Shown: positions 7,973 to 18,059 of the stretch, one piece after another
Layout of the letters: each line of letters begins with the position of its first letter
Position numbering within the stretch: the stretch's first letter is position 1
From: Rhodanobacteraceae bacterium
Lineage (GTDB): Bacteria > Pseudomonadota > Gammaproteobacteria > Xanthomonadales > Ahniellaceae
DNA: 64,000 nt
Direction of reading: 5' to 3'
Assembly: GCA_016708465.1 (NCBI GenBank)
Contig: JADJFT010000004.1
Coordinates: forward strand, 62,001-126,000
Notes under the pieces: model-generated
The model's database searches: none
What the model was told of the DNA's origin: nothing
What the model saw: the letters and a program-made list of their open reading frames with translations, nothing else
Made by a program: the position numbers and the translations under genes

Positions 7973-9376
7973 ATGTTCAGTGTTCCGTTACACCGCGCAC
8001 GCTTGAGTGTGCTGGGTTCACTGGCGCTGTGCGTTGCGCCAGCCGCACTGGCCGCGACCATCCAAGTCGACAACATCGGCGGCTGTGATTTGGGTGAGGC
8101 GATCATCGCCGCGAACGATGACAGCGTGTTTGGCGGCTGCAGCGCCGGCAACGGCGACGACATCATCCAGCTTCCGGCGACCGCTCATTCCCCCGTGATG
8201 CCGCTGCCGCTGATCACCAGCAACCTGACGATTCGCGGCGCCGCGATCGGTACCAGTGCCGTGGATTGCGCGGGCGGCGGGCAGCCCTTCGTGATTGGCG
8301 ACAACGATGCCGCACCGCCGACGGTCGTCTTGAGTCGCTTCGGCATATCGTCCTGTGGGTTTCAAGCGGGGAGCGGAACACATGGCGGTGGCGGCGGCGC
8401 CGGAATGGGTGGCGCAGTGTTTGTCTATAACGCTGAAGTAACTTTCGATCGAGTCGTTTTCAGCAATAACACTGTGCGTGGCGGCAACGGTTCAAGTAGT
8501 AGTTCCACGCAATCGGGCGGTGGTGGCGGCATGCATGGCGCCGGCGGGCTCGCCGCGACGAATTCGGTCGCCGCATTGGGTTTCGGGTCGGGTGGTGGCG
8601 GCGGGGGCACGCAGTCGACCGCTGGACCGGTACCGGGCGGTGCCGCCGGCGCGCCGAACGGCGGGATCGGCGGCACCGGGGGTGGCTTCGGTAATCCGGC
8701 GGGTAGCGGCGGTTTCGGCGGTGGCGGCGGTGGCGGTGCATCGCTTACCGCTAGCTTGGGTGGGCAGAACGGTGGCGCCGGCGGCTTTACCGGCGGCGGC
8801 GGCGGCGGCGGTGCCACGAGTGATACCGCTGCTACTTCGGCCGTCGCGGGAACTGGCGGTGGCGGTGGCTTCGGCGGTGGCGGTGGCGCAGGTGGCCCGA
8901 CGAGCACTGCAAACGGCGGAAACGGCGGTGGCGGCGGTTTTGCTGCCGGCGGTGGTGGGCATGGCTTCGCCGCGGCGGGTTCGATGACTCCAGTCGCGGG
9001 CAAGTCGGGCTTCGGTGCGCAACTCGCCGCCGGGCAATCGGGTGGTTCTGGCGCTGCCTTGGGCGGGGCCGTTTTTGTGCGCGCTGGCGCGGTGGTCTTC
9101 AACGCATCGGTATTCAATGGCAACAGCGCCCTGAACACCGCAGGTACACGTCTCGGAGGTGCGATTTTTGTCATCGATCAGGGTGTGATCGACGCTCACA
9201 TGACAAGCGGCGGCAGTGTTCAGGGCTTGCCGGAAGGCGAACTCGCTGTGGTCTTCGGTTGCAGCAATTCGTTCGCCGGCAATCTTGGCGACGTCGGTGC
9301 CGAAAATGTCTATGGCGTCGACTTGATCGCGTTGTCGACACCATGCAAGGACATCTTCACCAATGGCTTCGAGTAA
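7973..9376 (+). CDS. Secreted glycine-rich protein with C-terminal IFTNGFE tail
   Basis: A 467-residue secreted protein. The start at 7973 has a GGGGGAAG ribosome site and gives a signal peptide (LSVLGSLALCVAPAALA before ATIQVDN). The N-terminal part (about 25-120) resembles the start of right-handed beta-helix or CSLREAI-type extracellular proteins (GGCDLGEAIIAAND). Residues about 125-360 are dominated by short Gly-rich repeats (GGGGGAGMGG, GGGGGGG). Residues 370-455 return to a beta-helix-like pattern (GGAVFVRAGAVVFNASVF, GGAIFVIDQG). It ends in CKDIFTNGFE, a tail shared in type with 10802-12535 and 33921-34862. Probably exported to the surface or medium; the exact role is unknown. A bidirectional terminator follows. 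Confidence 0.8.
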   Translation: MFSVPLHRARLSVLGSLALCVAPAALAATIQVDNIGGCDLGEAIIAANDDSVFGGCSAGNGDDIIQLPATAHSPVMPLPLITSNLTIRGAAIGTSAVDCAGGGQPFVIGDNDAAPPTVVLSRFGISSCGFQAGSGTHGGGGGAGMGGAVFVYNAEVTFDRVVFSNNTVRGGNGSSSSSTQSGGGGGMHGAGGLAATNSVAALGFGSGGGGGGTQSTAGPVPGGAAGAPNGGIGGTGGGFGNPAGSGGFGGGGGGGASLTASLGGQNGGAGGFTGGGGGGGATSDTAATSAVAGTGGGGGFGGGGGAGGPTSTANGGNGGGGGFAAGGGGHGFAAAGSMTPVAGKSGFGAQLAAGQSGGSGAALGGAVFVRAGAVVFNASVFNGNSALNTAGTRLGGAIFVIDQGVIDAHMTSGGSVQGLPEGELAVVFGCSNSFAGNLGDVGAENVYGVDLIALSTPCKDIFTNGFE

Positions 9377-9419
9377 GTGCAAGTCGGGTAGGCGCTGGTG
9401 GCTGGCCTGAAACGCAAAC

Positions 9420-9437
9420 GGCCCGCGAGCGCGGGCC
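9420..9437. terminator. Bidirectional terminator between convergent genes
   Basis: GGCCCGC (9420-9426), 4-nt loop, GCGGGCC (9431-9437), flanked by AAAC upstream and ATTT downstream. It serves the plus-strand secreted-protein gene and the minus-strand metK. Confidence 0.75.
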
Positions 9438-9463
9438 ATTTGCCGAGTTGATTCAGCGACAGA

Positions 9464-10678
9464 TCAGCCTTTGAGTCCGGCGGCCTTGCGCAGAGCTTCG
9501 GCGCGGTCGGTCTTTTCCCACGAAAAGGCAGTGGCCTTGGCCTTCTTGCCGGCTTTGTCTAGATATTCGTGTTCGTAGGGCTTGCGGCCGAAGTGACCGT
9601 AGCTTGCGGTCGGCTGATAGACCGGGTGAATCAGGTCGAGCATCTGGATGATGCCGTAAGGGCGCAAGTCGAAGTGGCCGCGGATCAGCTTCTCGATCTG
9701 CTCGTCGCCGATCTTGCCGGTGCCGAACGTGGTTACCGAGATCGAAGTCGGTTCGGCCACGCCGATGGCATAGCTGACCTGGACTTCGCACTTGTCGGCG
9801 AGGCCGGCCGCGACGATGTTCTTCGCGACGTAGCGTGCCGCATACGCGGCCGAGCGGTCGACCTTGGACGGGTCCTTGCCCGAAAACGCGCCGCCACCAT
9901 GACGAGCCATACCGCCGTAGCTGTCGACGATGATCTTGCGACCGGTCAGGCCGCAGTCGCCGACTGGGCCGCCAATCACGAACTTGCCGGTTGGATTGAT
10001 GTGGAACTTGGTTTTCTTGTCGATCAGCTTGCTCGGCAGCACCGGCTTGATGATCTCTTCCATCACGCCTTCGACAAGATGCTTCTGCTTCACACCGTCG
10101 TCGTGTTGAGTCGAGAGCACAATGGCGTCGATGCCGGCGATCTTGTTGCCGTCATAGCGCAGCGTGACCTGCGACTTCGCATCCGGGCGCAGCCACGGCA
10201 GCGGCGAATTCTTCTTCTTGCGAATCTTCGCTTGTTGCTCGACCAGTCGATGCGAGTAATAGATCGGCGCCGGCATGTATTCCGGGGCTTCGTTGCAGGC
10301 ATAACCGAACATCAGGCCCTGATCGCCCGCGCCCTGTTCCTCGGGCTTCTTGCGGTCCACGCCCTGGTTGATGTCGGGCGACTGCTTGCCGAGCATGTTG
10401 ATGATCGCGCAGGTGTGGCCATCGAAGCCGACGTCGGAATTGTCGTAACCGATGTCGTTGATGACCTTGCGCGCCAGCGCCTCGATGTCGACCCAGGCCG
10501 ACGTGGTGACTTCGCCGGCAACGATCGCGGCGCCGGTCTTCACCATCGTTTCGCAGGCGACACGGGCGCGCTTGTCTTGCGCGAGGATCGCATCCAGCAC
10601 CGCATCGGAGATCTGGTCGGCGATCTTGTCTGGGTGGCCTTCGGAAACGGATTCGGAGGTGAAGAGATAGCTGCTCAT
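9464..10678 (-). CDS. metK: S-adenosylmethionine synthetase
   Basis: A 404-residue enzyme making S-adenosylmethionine from methionine and ATP. Visible motifs: SVSEGHPDKIADQISDAVLD at the N-terminus, the family signature GAGDQGLMFGYA, the ATP/phosphate loop GGGAFSGKDPSKVDRSAAY, and FVIGGPVGDCGLTGRKIIVD. The start at 10678 (MSSYLFTSES) is fixed by family alignment; a much longer in-frame reading to 11470 runs antisense through the protease gene and is spurious. An AAAGGA ribosome site lies about 11 nt upstream. Together with ahcY at 2.3-3.75 kb it forms two steps of the activated-methyl cycle, although the two are not in one operon. I saw no SAM riboswitch in the 123-bp leader. Confidence 0.97.
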   Translation of the reverse strand: MSSYLFTSESVSEGHPDKIADQISDAVLDAILAQDKRARVACETMVKTGAAIVAGEVTTSAWVDIEALARKVINDIGYDNSDVGFDGHTCAIINMLGKQSPDINQGVDRKKPEEQGAGDQGLMFGYACNEAPEYMPAPIYYSHRLVEQQAKIRKKKNSPLPWLRPDAKSQVTLRYDGNKIAGIDAIVLSTQHDDGVKQKHLVEGVMEEIIKPVLPSKLIDKKTKFHINPTGKFVIGGPVGDCGLTGRKIIVDSYGGMARHGGGAFSGKDPSKVDRSAAYAARYVAKNIVAAGLADKCEVQVSYAIGVAEPTSISVTTFGTGKIGDEQIEKLIRGHFDLRPYGIIQMLDLIHPVYQPTASYGHFGRKPYEHEYLDKAGKKAKATAFSWEKTDRAEALRKAAGLKG

Positions 10679-10801
10679 CGCGGCAAATATCCTTTGATTC
10701 GGATGGAGGGATAAAAACGGTCGCGCACTATAGCGGCGCAATCGTACAATCGCCATCGCGTGCGGGCCCCGTTCAGCCCGTGTTTTCCACCGGAGTTTCC
10801 A

Positions 10802-12535
10802 ATGAATCGAATAACTGCTCGACCATCCCATCTCGCGATTGCGTGCGCGCTTGTCCTCGCGTCGGCTGCTGTGTCGGCGAAACGCCTGCCTGATGGCCGA
10901 CTGCCCGAGCCAGAAGAGAATGCAACGCAGCGCTACACCACGCGCGGCTCGTTGGATGCCAACGGCCGGCTGCAAGCGGTCTACTCGCCGCGCTACGTCG
11001 CGAAGCCTGCGGGTGTCGAAATGCAAGCGCGCGAGTACCTGCGCGCTGCTCGATACGACCTCGGGCTGGTTGATCCCGATGCGGAGCTTGTCTTGGACAA
11101 GATCCGTGAAGTGGGCGCCTTGCGGGTTGTGCGTTTCCAGCAGGTTTACCAAGGCGTTCCAGTGCGCGATGTGCAGATTGACGTCAGCCTCGCGGCGGAC
11201 GGGCGCGTGGTGTTTGTCGCCAATGGTTATCGCGTCATTGACGATGCCGCCAGCAAGCGAGTCGTCGTGTCCGACCGCGATGCCCGCGACAGCGCACGCG
11301 CGGCACTCGGCAGCAATCGTGCGCCCGATCTGGAGCAGAGTGAGCTGGTCTGGTGGGTGGTCGATGGCAAAGCATCGCTGGTCTACGACGTGCGACTCGA
11401 CGTCGCCGACGTGGTCGGTTACTGGAGCGTATTGGTTGATGCTGCGACTGGTGCTGTCTTGCGCAAGCAAGACCTCGCCGCCTATGCCGCGACCAACGGC
11501 ACAGCCACGGTGTTCATTCCGGATCCAATCAGTTCGGCGCGCGCAACCTATGGCGTTGGCGGTTATGTCGACAGCAATGACACTGACGTCGCCGTGCTGA
11601 ATGCGCAGCGTGCCAATGTCGTGTTACACGATATCGACCTGACCGCGGGCAACTACACGCTCGCCGGCCCTTGGGCGCTGTGCAGCGCCCACGAATCCCC
11701 GAGCGGCGGCATCAACGCCTGCCCGAGTCGTGCCAACGCCGATTTCTCCAGCCTGCGCGCCGACCAGTTGTTCGAGTTCGCGAATGTCTATCATCACATC
11801 GACACCGCAATGCGCTATTACAACGTCACGCTCGGTGTCGCAGTGCGGCCATCGGTCAACGCTGGTTCTGTGAAGTTCGATCCGCACGGGCTGAACAACG
11901 ATGACAACTCGCACTACGAAGGTGGCGGTCTGCAGCGGCTGGCATTCGGCGACGGTTGTGTCGATGACGCTGAAGATGCCGATGTCATCATCCACGAACT
12001 TGGCCATGGTCTGCACGACTGGATCACCGGCGGCGGTCTGTCGCAGTCGCAAGGCTTGTCCGAGGGCACCGGTGACTATTTCGCGTCAACCTACAGCCGT
12101 TCGTTCGCGCACTGGACACCGGTGGACCCGCAATACTTCTGGATGTTCCACTGGGACGGCCACAACACCTGCTGGAATGGCCGCATCACCGATTATCACA
12201 CCGACGTCGTCTATCCGAATCTGGGCTCGCCTTCGCCGCATATCCCCGGCCAGTATTGGGCGTCCTGCAACCTGCTCGCGCACGATGCGATCGGACGCGA
12301 CAAGATGGACCGCGCCATGTTGCTCGGCCTCGGGCTGACCAATTCCGGGTCGAATCAGGCAGACGCTGCGCAGGCGGTGCTGAATGCAATGGACGCAAAC
12401 ACTGGATTCACGCCCAGCGACATTCACGCCGTGTTTGATGCCTACACGCGTGGACAAGCGGCGAATGGCTGCAACTATCCGGTTACCGAACCGGTCGACG
12501 AAGGACTCATCTTTCGTAACGGGTTTGACGGATGA
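10802..12535 (+). CDS. Secreted M36-type (fungalysin-like) zinc metalloprotease
   Basis: A 577-residue secreted peptidase. The start at 10802 has a GGAG site 8 nt upstream and a signal peptide (LAIACALVLASAAVSA). Residues about 45-200 are an FTP/PepSY-type inhibitory propeptide (FQQVYQGVPVRDVQIDVSL, YWSVLVDAATGAVL). The catalytic zinc site is IIHELGHGLHD (HELGH near residue 398), with the third-ligand region SEGTGDYFA about 20 residues later, the spacing of M36 enzymes. The C-terminus is EGLIFRNGFDG, the same style of tail as the glycine-rich protein at 7973-9376. No transmembrane anchor is seen. Substrates are unknown; an extracellular protein-degrading role is inferred. Confidence 0.85.
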   Translation: MNRITARPSHLAIACALVLASAAVSAKRLPDGRLPEPEENATQRYTTRGSLDANGRLQAVYSPRYVAKPAGVEMQAREYLRAARYDLGLVDPDAELVLDKIREVGALRVVRFQQVYQGVPVRDVQIDVSLAADGRVVFVANGYRVIDDAASKRVVVSDRDARDSARAALGSNRAPDLEQSELVWWVVDGKASLVYDVRLDVADVVGYWSVLVDAATGAVLRKQDLAAYAATNGTATVFIPDPISSARATYGVGGYVDSNDTDVAVLNAQRANVVLHDIDLTAGNYTLAGPWALCSAHESPSGGINACPSRANADFSSLRADQLFEFANVYHHIDTAMRYYNVTLGVAVRPSVNAGSVKFDPHGLNNDDNSHYEGGGLQRLAFGDGCVDDAEDADVIIHELGHGLHDWITGGGLSQSQGLSEGTGDYFASTYSRSFAHWTPVDPQYFWMFHWDGHNTCWNGRITDYHTDVVYPNLGSPSPHIPGQYWASCNLLAHDAIGRDKMDRAMLLGLGLTNSGSNQADAAQAVLNAMDANTGFTPSDIHAVFDAYTRGQAANGCNYPVTEPVDEGLIFRNGFDG

Positions 12536-12692
12536 GCAGTCGTGGTGCGATGAATCAACTGATATGCGCCGCTCGGTGCCGCATCGATGCCAATGTGGAG
12601 ATTCGTCATCGCGGGATGTTCGTCGCCGTCGGGATACGCTAGCGTTCGACGAGGCGCGGTTCAGGCCGCGCAAGGGATGAAAGTCGAACTGA

Positions 12693-15600
12693 ATGAATTT
12701 TTCGATGCCGCGGCCGGGCTGGCCATGCACTCGCGTTCTGCGCCTCGCCTGGTTCGCGTCGCTGATGCTGGCGGCCTGCACCGTTGCCATGGCGACGCCG
12801 GCGCACGACTTCGATTTTGGCGACCGCTACTTCGAATCGGTCGGTAGCGTCGACGACATTCCCTACGGCATCGTGACCGCGATCGTGCAGGATGCGCGCG
12901 GCATGATGTGGTTGGGCACGCAGAGCGGCTTGCTGCGTTTTGACGGCTACCGATTCCGCCGCTTCAAACACGAACCGGATAACCCGGCTTCGCTTTCTGG
13001 TGACTTCGTGCAGTCGCTTGCGATCGACCGCACTGGGCGCATTTGGGTTGGCACCGAGTCCGATGGACTTGCGGTTCTGGATCCGCAGACCGAGCGATTC
13101 AGGCGTTTTCGCCATGATCCGACAAACGTCAACAGCATCGGTCCGGGGCCTGTGCATGCGCTGGCCATGGCGGCCGATGGCGCGATGTGGGTCGCGGCCG
13201 ATGTCGGCTTGGTCAGCATGGACTTAGGCGCCGATCACTTCGTTCGGCGTTTTGTCGAGCATCAGCAGGGTGACGCCGCTCTGCGTGTGCAGAGCCTGTT
13301 GTTTGCGCACGACGGCAGTTTGTGGGTCGGTGCTCGCGACGGGTTGTTGCATCGCGCGCCAGGTGAACAGATACCGCGGCGCTTCGCGACTGTTGGGGCA
13401 ATGCGCTCGATGGGCGCGAGATCAGCAAGCTGTTTGAAGCCAGCGATGGGCGTCTGTGGATCGGTACCCATGAACATGGCGCAGCAGTATTGGATCCAAT
13501 ACACGGCACTCTCCAGTGGATCGGTGCTGGGAATGCGGCAACGGCGGATCTCGGTTTGGCTTGGATCAATGCCATTGCGCAACCTACGCCGGACGAAATC
13601 TGGCTGAGCCGATTCGGCAAGGGCATGTTGATCGTCGATGCCATCAGTGGCGATGTGCGCCACGTGATGCAAAACGATCCTGGCATGACATCCGGGCTGG
13701 GCTTTGACGCGATTGGCGATCTATTCGTCGATCGCAATGGACTGCTCTGGGTCGGCACCTGGGGTGGTGGCCTGCAGCGTCACAATCCGCGCAACCAGGC
13801 GATCTCTAGCCTGCGTCACAGCACGACGTTGCCTCATCATCTCAGCCATCCCAGCGTGCTGCGTCTGCTCGAACTGCACGACGGGCGCATACTCGCCGGA
13901 TCTACTGGCAACGGCATCGATATCATCGATCGTCGCATCGGTGTGATCGGTGGTTGGCGCGCTGATGTCACCCGCGACGGCGCCTTAGCCGATGCCACCG
14001 TCAGCGCGCTGGCACAGTCCGATGACGGCACGCTCTGGGTCGGAACCTATCAGGGTGGCGTGCAACGACTAGATCCCGGAAGCGATCGCTTTCGCCGCTA
14101 CACGCGAGACCAAGGCTTGCCGTCACTGCAGATCGAGTACGCCTATATCAGCAGCGATGGCACGCTATGGATCGGTACCGGCGATGGGCTCACACGCCAT
14201 AACGCCCAGCAGGATCGATTTGAACTCGTCGACGGCGTCGATGGTGCCGCGTTGCGCATGCGCATCAACGTGATGGACGAGGAAGTCGATGGCCGCATCT
14301 GGGTCGCGACCTCGAACGGGTTGTTCACGATCGATCCGGGAACGCGTGTATTGCGTGGGCTGCAGCACGACGAGGCGCGCGCGGACAGTCTGTCCAGCGA
14401 TCATGTGCTCAGCGTGTTGGTGGACCGTGAGCAGCGTGTCTGGGTCGATACCGCCAAAGGCCTGGACCGGCTGCAGCGCGATAGCGCGCCTGCACGCTTC
14501 GAGCATATTTCAGCACAGCTTGGCCGCCCGGGTGAGTCATTCGGTGGCAACTTGCTTGAAGATGGCGATGGACGCATCTGGACGCCGTTGTTTCTGCTCA
14601 ATCCTGCGGATATGTCGTTGTACGAACTACATCGCGTCGACGGCTTCGACATTGGCGCACAGTGGAATGGTTCATCGGCGTTGACGCGCGATGGCCATCT
14701 ATTGTTCGGTGGTTCCAAAGGCATTGCGATCATCGATCCGTCTCGGTTCCAACCTTGGCTGGTTGCGCCGGAAGTCACGATCACGGCGCTGATGGTCGAT
14801 GGCCAGGTGCTACCGGACGCAGCGATTACGAACTCGCTGGTGCTTCAGTCTACACAGCGCCACTTCGATGTCGAATTCAGTACCACGGATTTTTCAGCGC
14901 CGCAATTCAATCGTTATCAATATCGACTGCTTGGCTTTGCTTCAGAATGGATCGAGGTCGATGCCGACCATCGGCATGCCGGTTTCAGCAATCTGTGGCC
15001 GGGCGACTATACGCTTGAGTTGCGCGCTCGCAATCGTGCCGGTACCTACAGCGACGAGGCGACGCGTCTGCAGATCAAGGTGATGCCACGAGTCTGGCAG
15101 CGACCTTGGTTCGTGGTCGCGGCATTCATCGCCGCCATCGCGCTCAGCTTCGGCTTGCTGCGCTTGGTTTTCGGGCACTATCGGCGGCGCGCGGGCATTA
15201 CAGAAGCTGGTCGACGAACGCACGACTGCCTTGCGTGAAGCGTATGCACAGGCTGATCTTGCATCGCGTACCGACTTGCTCTCAGGGCTCGGTAATCGCC
15301 GTTCCGCTGCGCAATTGATTCCGGCGATGGTGACGACGTTGCGCGAGTATCTTCAGTTCGGACACAGTGAACGAAGGCTCGCATTGCTACTGGTCGACAT
15401 TGACGCATTCAAATCGATCAATGACCGCCACGGCCATCGCATCGGCGATCGGGTCATTGCTCTGGTCGGACAGCGTATCGCTAGCATGCTGCGTGACGGT
15501 GATCTCGCGGTGCGCTGGGGTGGTGAGGAATTTTTGCTGGTCATGCACTTCGATGACGAGGCCCAAGCCTGGGCCAGCGCTGATCGTTTGTGTCGTGAGG

Positions 15601-15899
15601 TCGCTGCTCACACTTTGGCGGTGGAGGATGCCGACGACATTCGCACCACCGTGTCAATCGGGGTGGCCTGCTTGCCGTTCGATCAGGGCGACTGGGATGC
15701 CATCAGTTGGGAACAAACCTTGGAGATCGCCGACGCCGCGATGTACATCGCCAAGCGCGAAGGGCGCAATCGCGCCTACGGGTTCCGTGCTACCGGTCCG
15801 TTGCCGGAAGGATTCATTGAACGCTTCCGGCGTGATCCAGAAGGCGCACCCGCACTGCTACCGGTCGAGTTGATGAGGATTTCCGGCGAACGATGCTGA
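12693..15899 (+). CDS. Two-component-type propeller/Y_Y_Y sensor diguanylate cyclase, two frameshifts
   Basis: Three overlapping reading frames make one protein of about 1,065 residues. Order: signal peptide or first helix (LAWFASLMLAACTVAMA), many Reg_prop beta-propeller repeats (repeated DGxLWVGT-type motifs), a Y_Y_Y domain (NRYQYRLLGFASEW, PGDYTLELRARNRAG), one transmembrane helix (VVAAFIAAIALSFGLLRLVF), a short coiled linker (ALQKLVDERTTALREAYAQA) and a GGDEF domain with an intact GGEEF site (RWGGEEFLLV), so c-di-GMP synthesis is expected. Frame breaks lie at 13395-13398 (GGGG, one G missing) and 15193-15195 (GGG, one G extra); correcting them restores continuous domains. The periplasmic propeller probably senses an unknown signal. 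Alone on its strand here. Confidence 0.8.
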
Positions 15900-15917
15900 C
15901 ATCCTTTGCGCTCGGCA

Positions 15918-16550
15918 TTACGCGCATCGCAACACGACGCCGGTTTTCTCGCGCAGTTCGTCGTCGCTGACGCCAGGTGCGCGTTCAATCAAGGTCAGAC
16001 CCTCCGGCGTCACGTCCATCACCGCGAGTTCAGTGATGATGCGGTTGACCACGCCAACACCGGTAAGCGGCAGCGTGCATTGCGGCAGAATCTTGTGCTC
16101 ACCGCCCTTCGCGGTGTGTTCCATCAGCACCACGACACGGCGGACGCCAGCGACCAGGTCCATCGCGCCACCCGGGCCCTTGACCATCTTGCCCGGCACC
16201 ATCCAGTTTGCGAGGTCACCTTGATGCGTGACCTGCATTGCGCCGAGGATGGCGAGGTCGATGTGGCCACCGCGGATCATCGCGAAGGAATCGTGGCTAC
16301 CGAAGTAACTGGCGCCGTCGCGCGCGGTAACGGTCTGCTTTCCGGCGTTGATCAGGTCGGCGTCGACGTCGGCGTCGGTCGGGAACGGGCCGATACCGAG
16401 CAGGCCGTTTTCAGACTGAAGCCAGACATCGATACCGTCGGGGATGAAGTTTGCGACCAAGGTCGGCAGGCCGATGCCGAGATTCACGTAGGCGCCGTCG
16501 GTCAGTTCTTTCGCGGCGCGCTGCGCCATTTCATCACGGGTCCAGGGCAT
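15918..16550 (-). CDS. scoB: 3-oxoacid CoA-transferase subunit B
   Basis: A 210-residue beta subunit of a class I CoA-transferase (succinyl-CoA:3-ketoacid type). The catalytic region is present: GIGLPTLVANFIPDG followed by QSENGLLGIGPFP, where the Glu of SENG forms the enzyme-CoA thioester. GAMQVTHQGDLANWMVPGK and GVGVVNRIITELAVM are also typical. It moves CoA between succinyl-CoA and acetoacetate-like acids in ketone-body or branched-chain catabolism. Its ATG at 16550 overlaps the scoA stop (TGATG), so the subunits are translationally coupled. The start MPWTRDEMAQRAAKEL fits the family; a longer upstream reading is out of family. Confidence 0.93.
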   Translation of the reverse strand: MPWTRDEMAQRAAKELTDGAYVNLGIGLPTLVANFIPDGIDVWLQSENGLLGIGPFPTDADVDADLINAGKQTVTARDGASYFGSHDSFAMIRGGHIDLAILGAMQVTHQGDLANWMVPGKMVKGPGGAMDLVAGVRRVVVLMEHTAKGGEHKILPQCTLPLTGVGVVNRIITELAVMDVTPEGLTLIERAPGVSDDELREKTGVVLRCA

Positions 16551-17290
16551 CACTTGTCTCCTTGGCGAACAGTGCGCTGTTCGATGCGTTTTTCCGGCGT
16601 CGCATTCAGCACGATGCGATCGACATAAATGCCGGGCAGGTGCACGGCGTCCGGATCGATGCTGCCAGTCTCGACGATCTGCTCGACTTCGGCGACGCAC
16701 ACACGTCCTGCCATTGCGCAGGCCGGATTGAAGTTACGTGCCGTCTTGCGGAAGACCAAATTGCCGGCTTGGTCGGCTTTCCATGCTTTGACCAAGGACA
16801 CATCGGCCTTGAGCGCGGTTTCGAGCACGTACCAGTGGCCGTCGAACTGTCGCGTCTCCTTGCCATCGGCAACGATGGTGCCGAAGCCGGTGCGTGTGTA
16901 GAACGCGGGGATGCCGGCGCCACCAGCGCGCAGACGTTCGGCCAGCGTGCCTTGCGGGTTGAATTCGAGTTCGAGTTCACCGGCGAGGTACTGACGTTCA
17001 AATTCCTTATTCTCACCGACATAGGACGAAATCATTTTGCGGATTTGGCGCGTCGTCAGCAGCATGCCGAGGCCAAAGCCATCGACGCCGGCATTGTTTG
17101 AGATCGCGGTCAGATCTTTGACACCGGAATCGCGCAGCGCGGCGATCAGGGCTTCAGGAATACCGCACAAGCCGAATCCGCCGACCGCGAATGTCTGGCC
17201 ATCTTGGACCAAGTCGCGGAGCGCACTCGCCGCATCCGCATAAATTTTCGATTTGCCGCGCACGGGTGTCGCCTGCATCGCTTCCGACAT
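16550..17290 (-). CDS. scoA: 3-oxoacid CoA-transferase subunit A
   Basis: A 246-residue alpha subunit paired with the downstream ScoB. Family motifs: VGGFGLCGIPEALIAAL (glycine-rich CoA-binding signature), NNAGVDGFGLGMLL, GGAGIPAFYTRTGFGT and ADVSLVKAWKADQAGNL. Start chosen at 17290 (MSEAMQATPVRGKS) because a GGAGG ribosome site lies 7 nt upstream; further in-frame starts at 17302 (ATG) and 17314 (TTG) would swallow that site. First gene of a two-gene operon. The next upstream gene on this strand (17411-17716) is 120 bp away. Confidence 0.93.
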   Translation of the reverse strand: MSEAMQATPVRGKSKIYADAASALRDLVQDGQTFAVGGFGLCGIPEALIAALRDSGVKDLTAISNNAGVDGFGLGMLLTTRQIRKMISSYVGENKEFERQYLAGELELEFNPQGTLAERLRAGGAGIPAFYTRTGFGTIVADGKETRQFDGHWYVLETALKADVSLVKAWKADQAGNLVFRKTARNFNPACAMAGRVCVAEVEQIVETGSIDPDAVHLPGIYVDRIVLNATPEKRIEQRTVRQGDK

Positions 17291-17410
17291 CGCATCCTCC
17301 ATCGTGAGGTACAAGTTTACCGGTTTGTATGAACAATCCAGCCGTACTTTCGGGCATGGTCATTGCGAATCAGCGTGCAGAATGCCGGCACGCGGCGCCG
17401 AAGTTCGTGC

Positions 17411-17716
17411 TCAGTCGCTTGGCGAAAATGGTTGTGACAGGTCACGTAACTGCACCCAGGCACCGTCGCGACGGCCAAATTCGGCATTGACAATGACGTC
17501 GCGGCAGTCGCTGGCCATCCAGTCGATATCGAACTGCAAGTTGGCGAGCTTGCCGCCGCTGATGGCGAGCGCGCACCGCAGCATGTGGGCATCCGCCGGC
17601 TCGCCAACGGGCTGTAGTGCTGATCCCAGCAGCTTCAAAACGCTGATCTGCTCCGACGGCGCGAAGTGTCGGCTCACGTAGGCGGAGATGTCCTGAGGCA
17701 AGGTTAAACCGCGCAT
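17411..17716 (-). CDS. Small protein of unknown function
   Basis: A 101-residue ORF. An AACGGAAAG ribosome site stands about 6 nt before the ATG at 17716. The sequence is mixed alpha/beta without signal peptide or membrane segment: SAYVSRHFAPSEQISVLKLL, MLRCALAISGGKLANLQFDI, VIVNAEFGRRDGAWVQLRDL. Composition and codon third positions look coding, and no overlapping frame on either strand looks better. It precedes scoAB on the same strand. I do not recognise a named family; it reads like a small conserved Xanthomonadales protein. Confidence 0.55.
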   Translation of the reverse strand: MRGLTLPQDISAYVSRHFAPSEQISVLKLLGSALQPVGEPADAHMLRCALAISGGKLANLQFDIDWMASDCRDVIVNAEFGRRDGAWVQLRDLSQPFSPSD

Positions 17717-17846
17717 TCCACTTTCCGTTGACGCGAGGGTGCTGAGTGAGTGTCCGTGCCAGAGTCGCCTGAGGTCAAGGCCAGAATGCCCAATATATTT
17801 GCACCGACCAAGGCACCACCTTCTTTATACAGGTTAGTGATTACCG

Positions 17847-18059
17847 ATGAACCCGGTTTCGGCAAGCGTTGTCAGCAAGGTGCCAGAAGTGACGTTGGTG
17901 TTCTGGATGATCAAAATCGCCGCAACGACACTGGGCGAGACCAGCGGTGACGCGGTATCCATGTCGATGGATCTGGGCTACCTCGCAGCAACCGGCATCT
18001 TCGCTGCGCTGTTCGTCGTCGCGGTTGCCATCCAGATCGGTGCAAGGCGCTTCTGGATA
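17847..18059 (+). pseudogene. Truncated COG4705-type membrane protein
   Basis: The first 70 or so codons encode the start of the COG4705 family of small multi-pass membrane proteins: KVPEVTLVFWMIKIAATTLG, then ETSGDAVSMSMDLGYL and a second helix AATGIFAALFVVAVAIQIGA. The intact family is about 250 residues of repeated helix pairs. Here homology stops at ARRF, exactly where IS21-like terminal repeats begin (18060), and the frame ends at 18119 in unrelated sequence. The gene was cut by the insertion; the rest is not found in the window. Confidence 0.75.

Noticed and set aside
8380..9080. Possible CRISPR or tandem-repeat array
   Set aside because: The repetition is irregular GGC/GGT glycine codons without constant unit length or spacers; it is a coding low-complexity region.
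8425..9174. Minus-strand frame of 249 residues, extremely proline-rich
   Set aside because: It is the antisense image of the glycine-rich repeats of the plus-strand secreted protein (GGC codons read as GCC/CCG). It has no ribosome site, and the plus-strand gene has a signal peptide and recognisable ends.
9569..10714. Long plus-strand frame of 381 residues opposite metK
   Set aside because: Antisense of a highly conserved gene; no family resemblance and no ribosome site.
10679..11470. 264-residue N-terminal extension of metK
   Set aside because: The added part is antisense to the signal peptide and propeptide of the M36 protease, and MetK family alignment starts at 10678.
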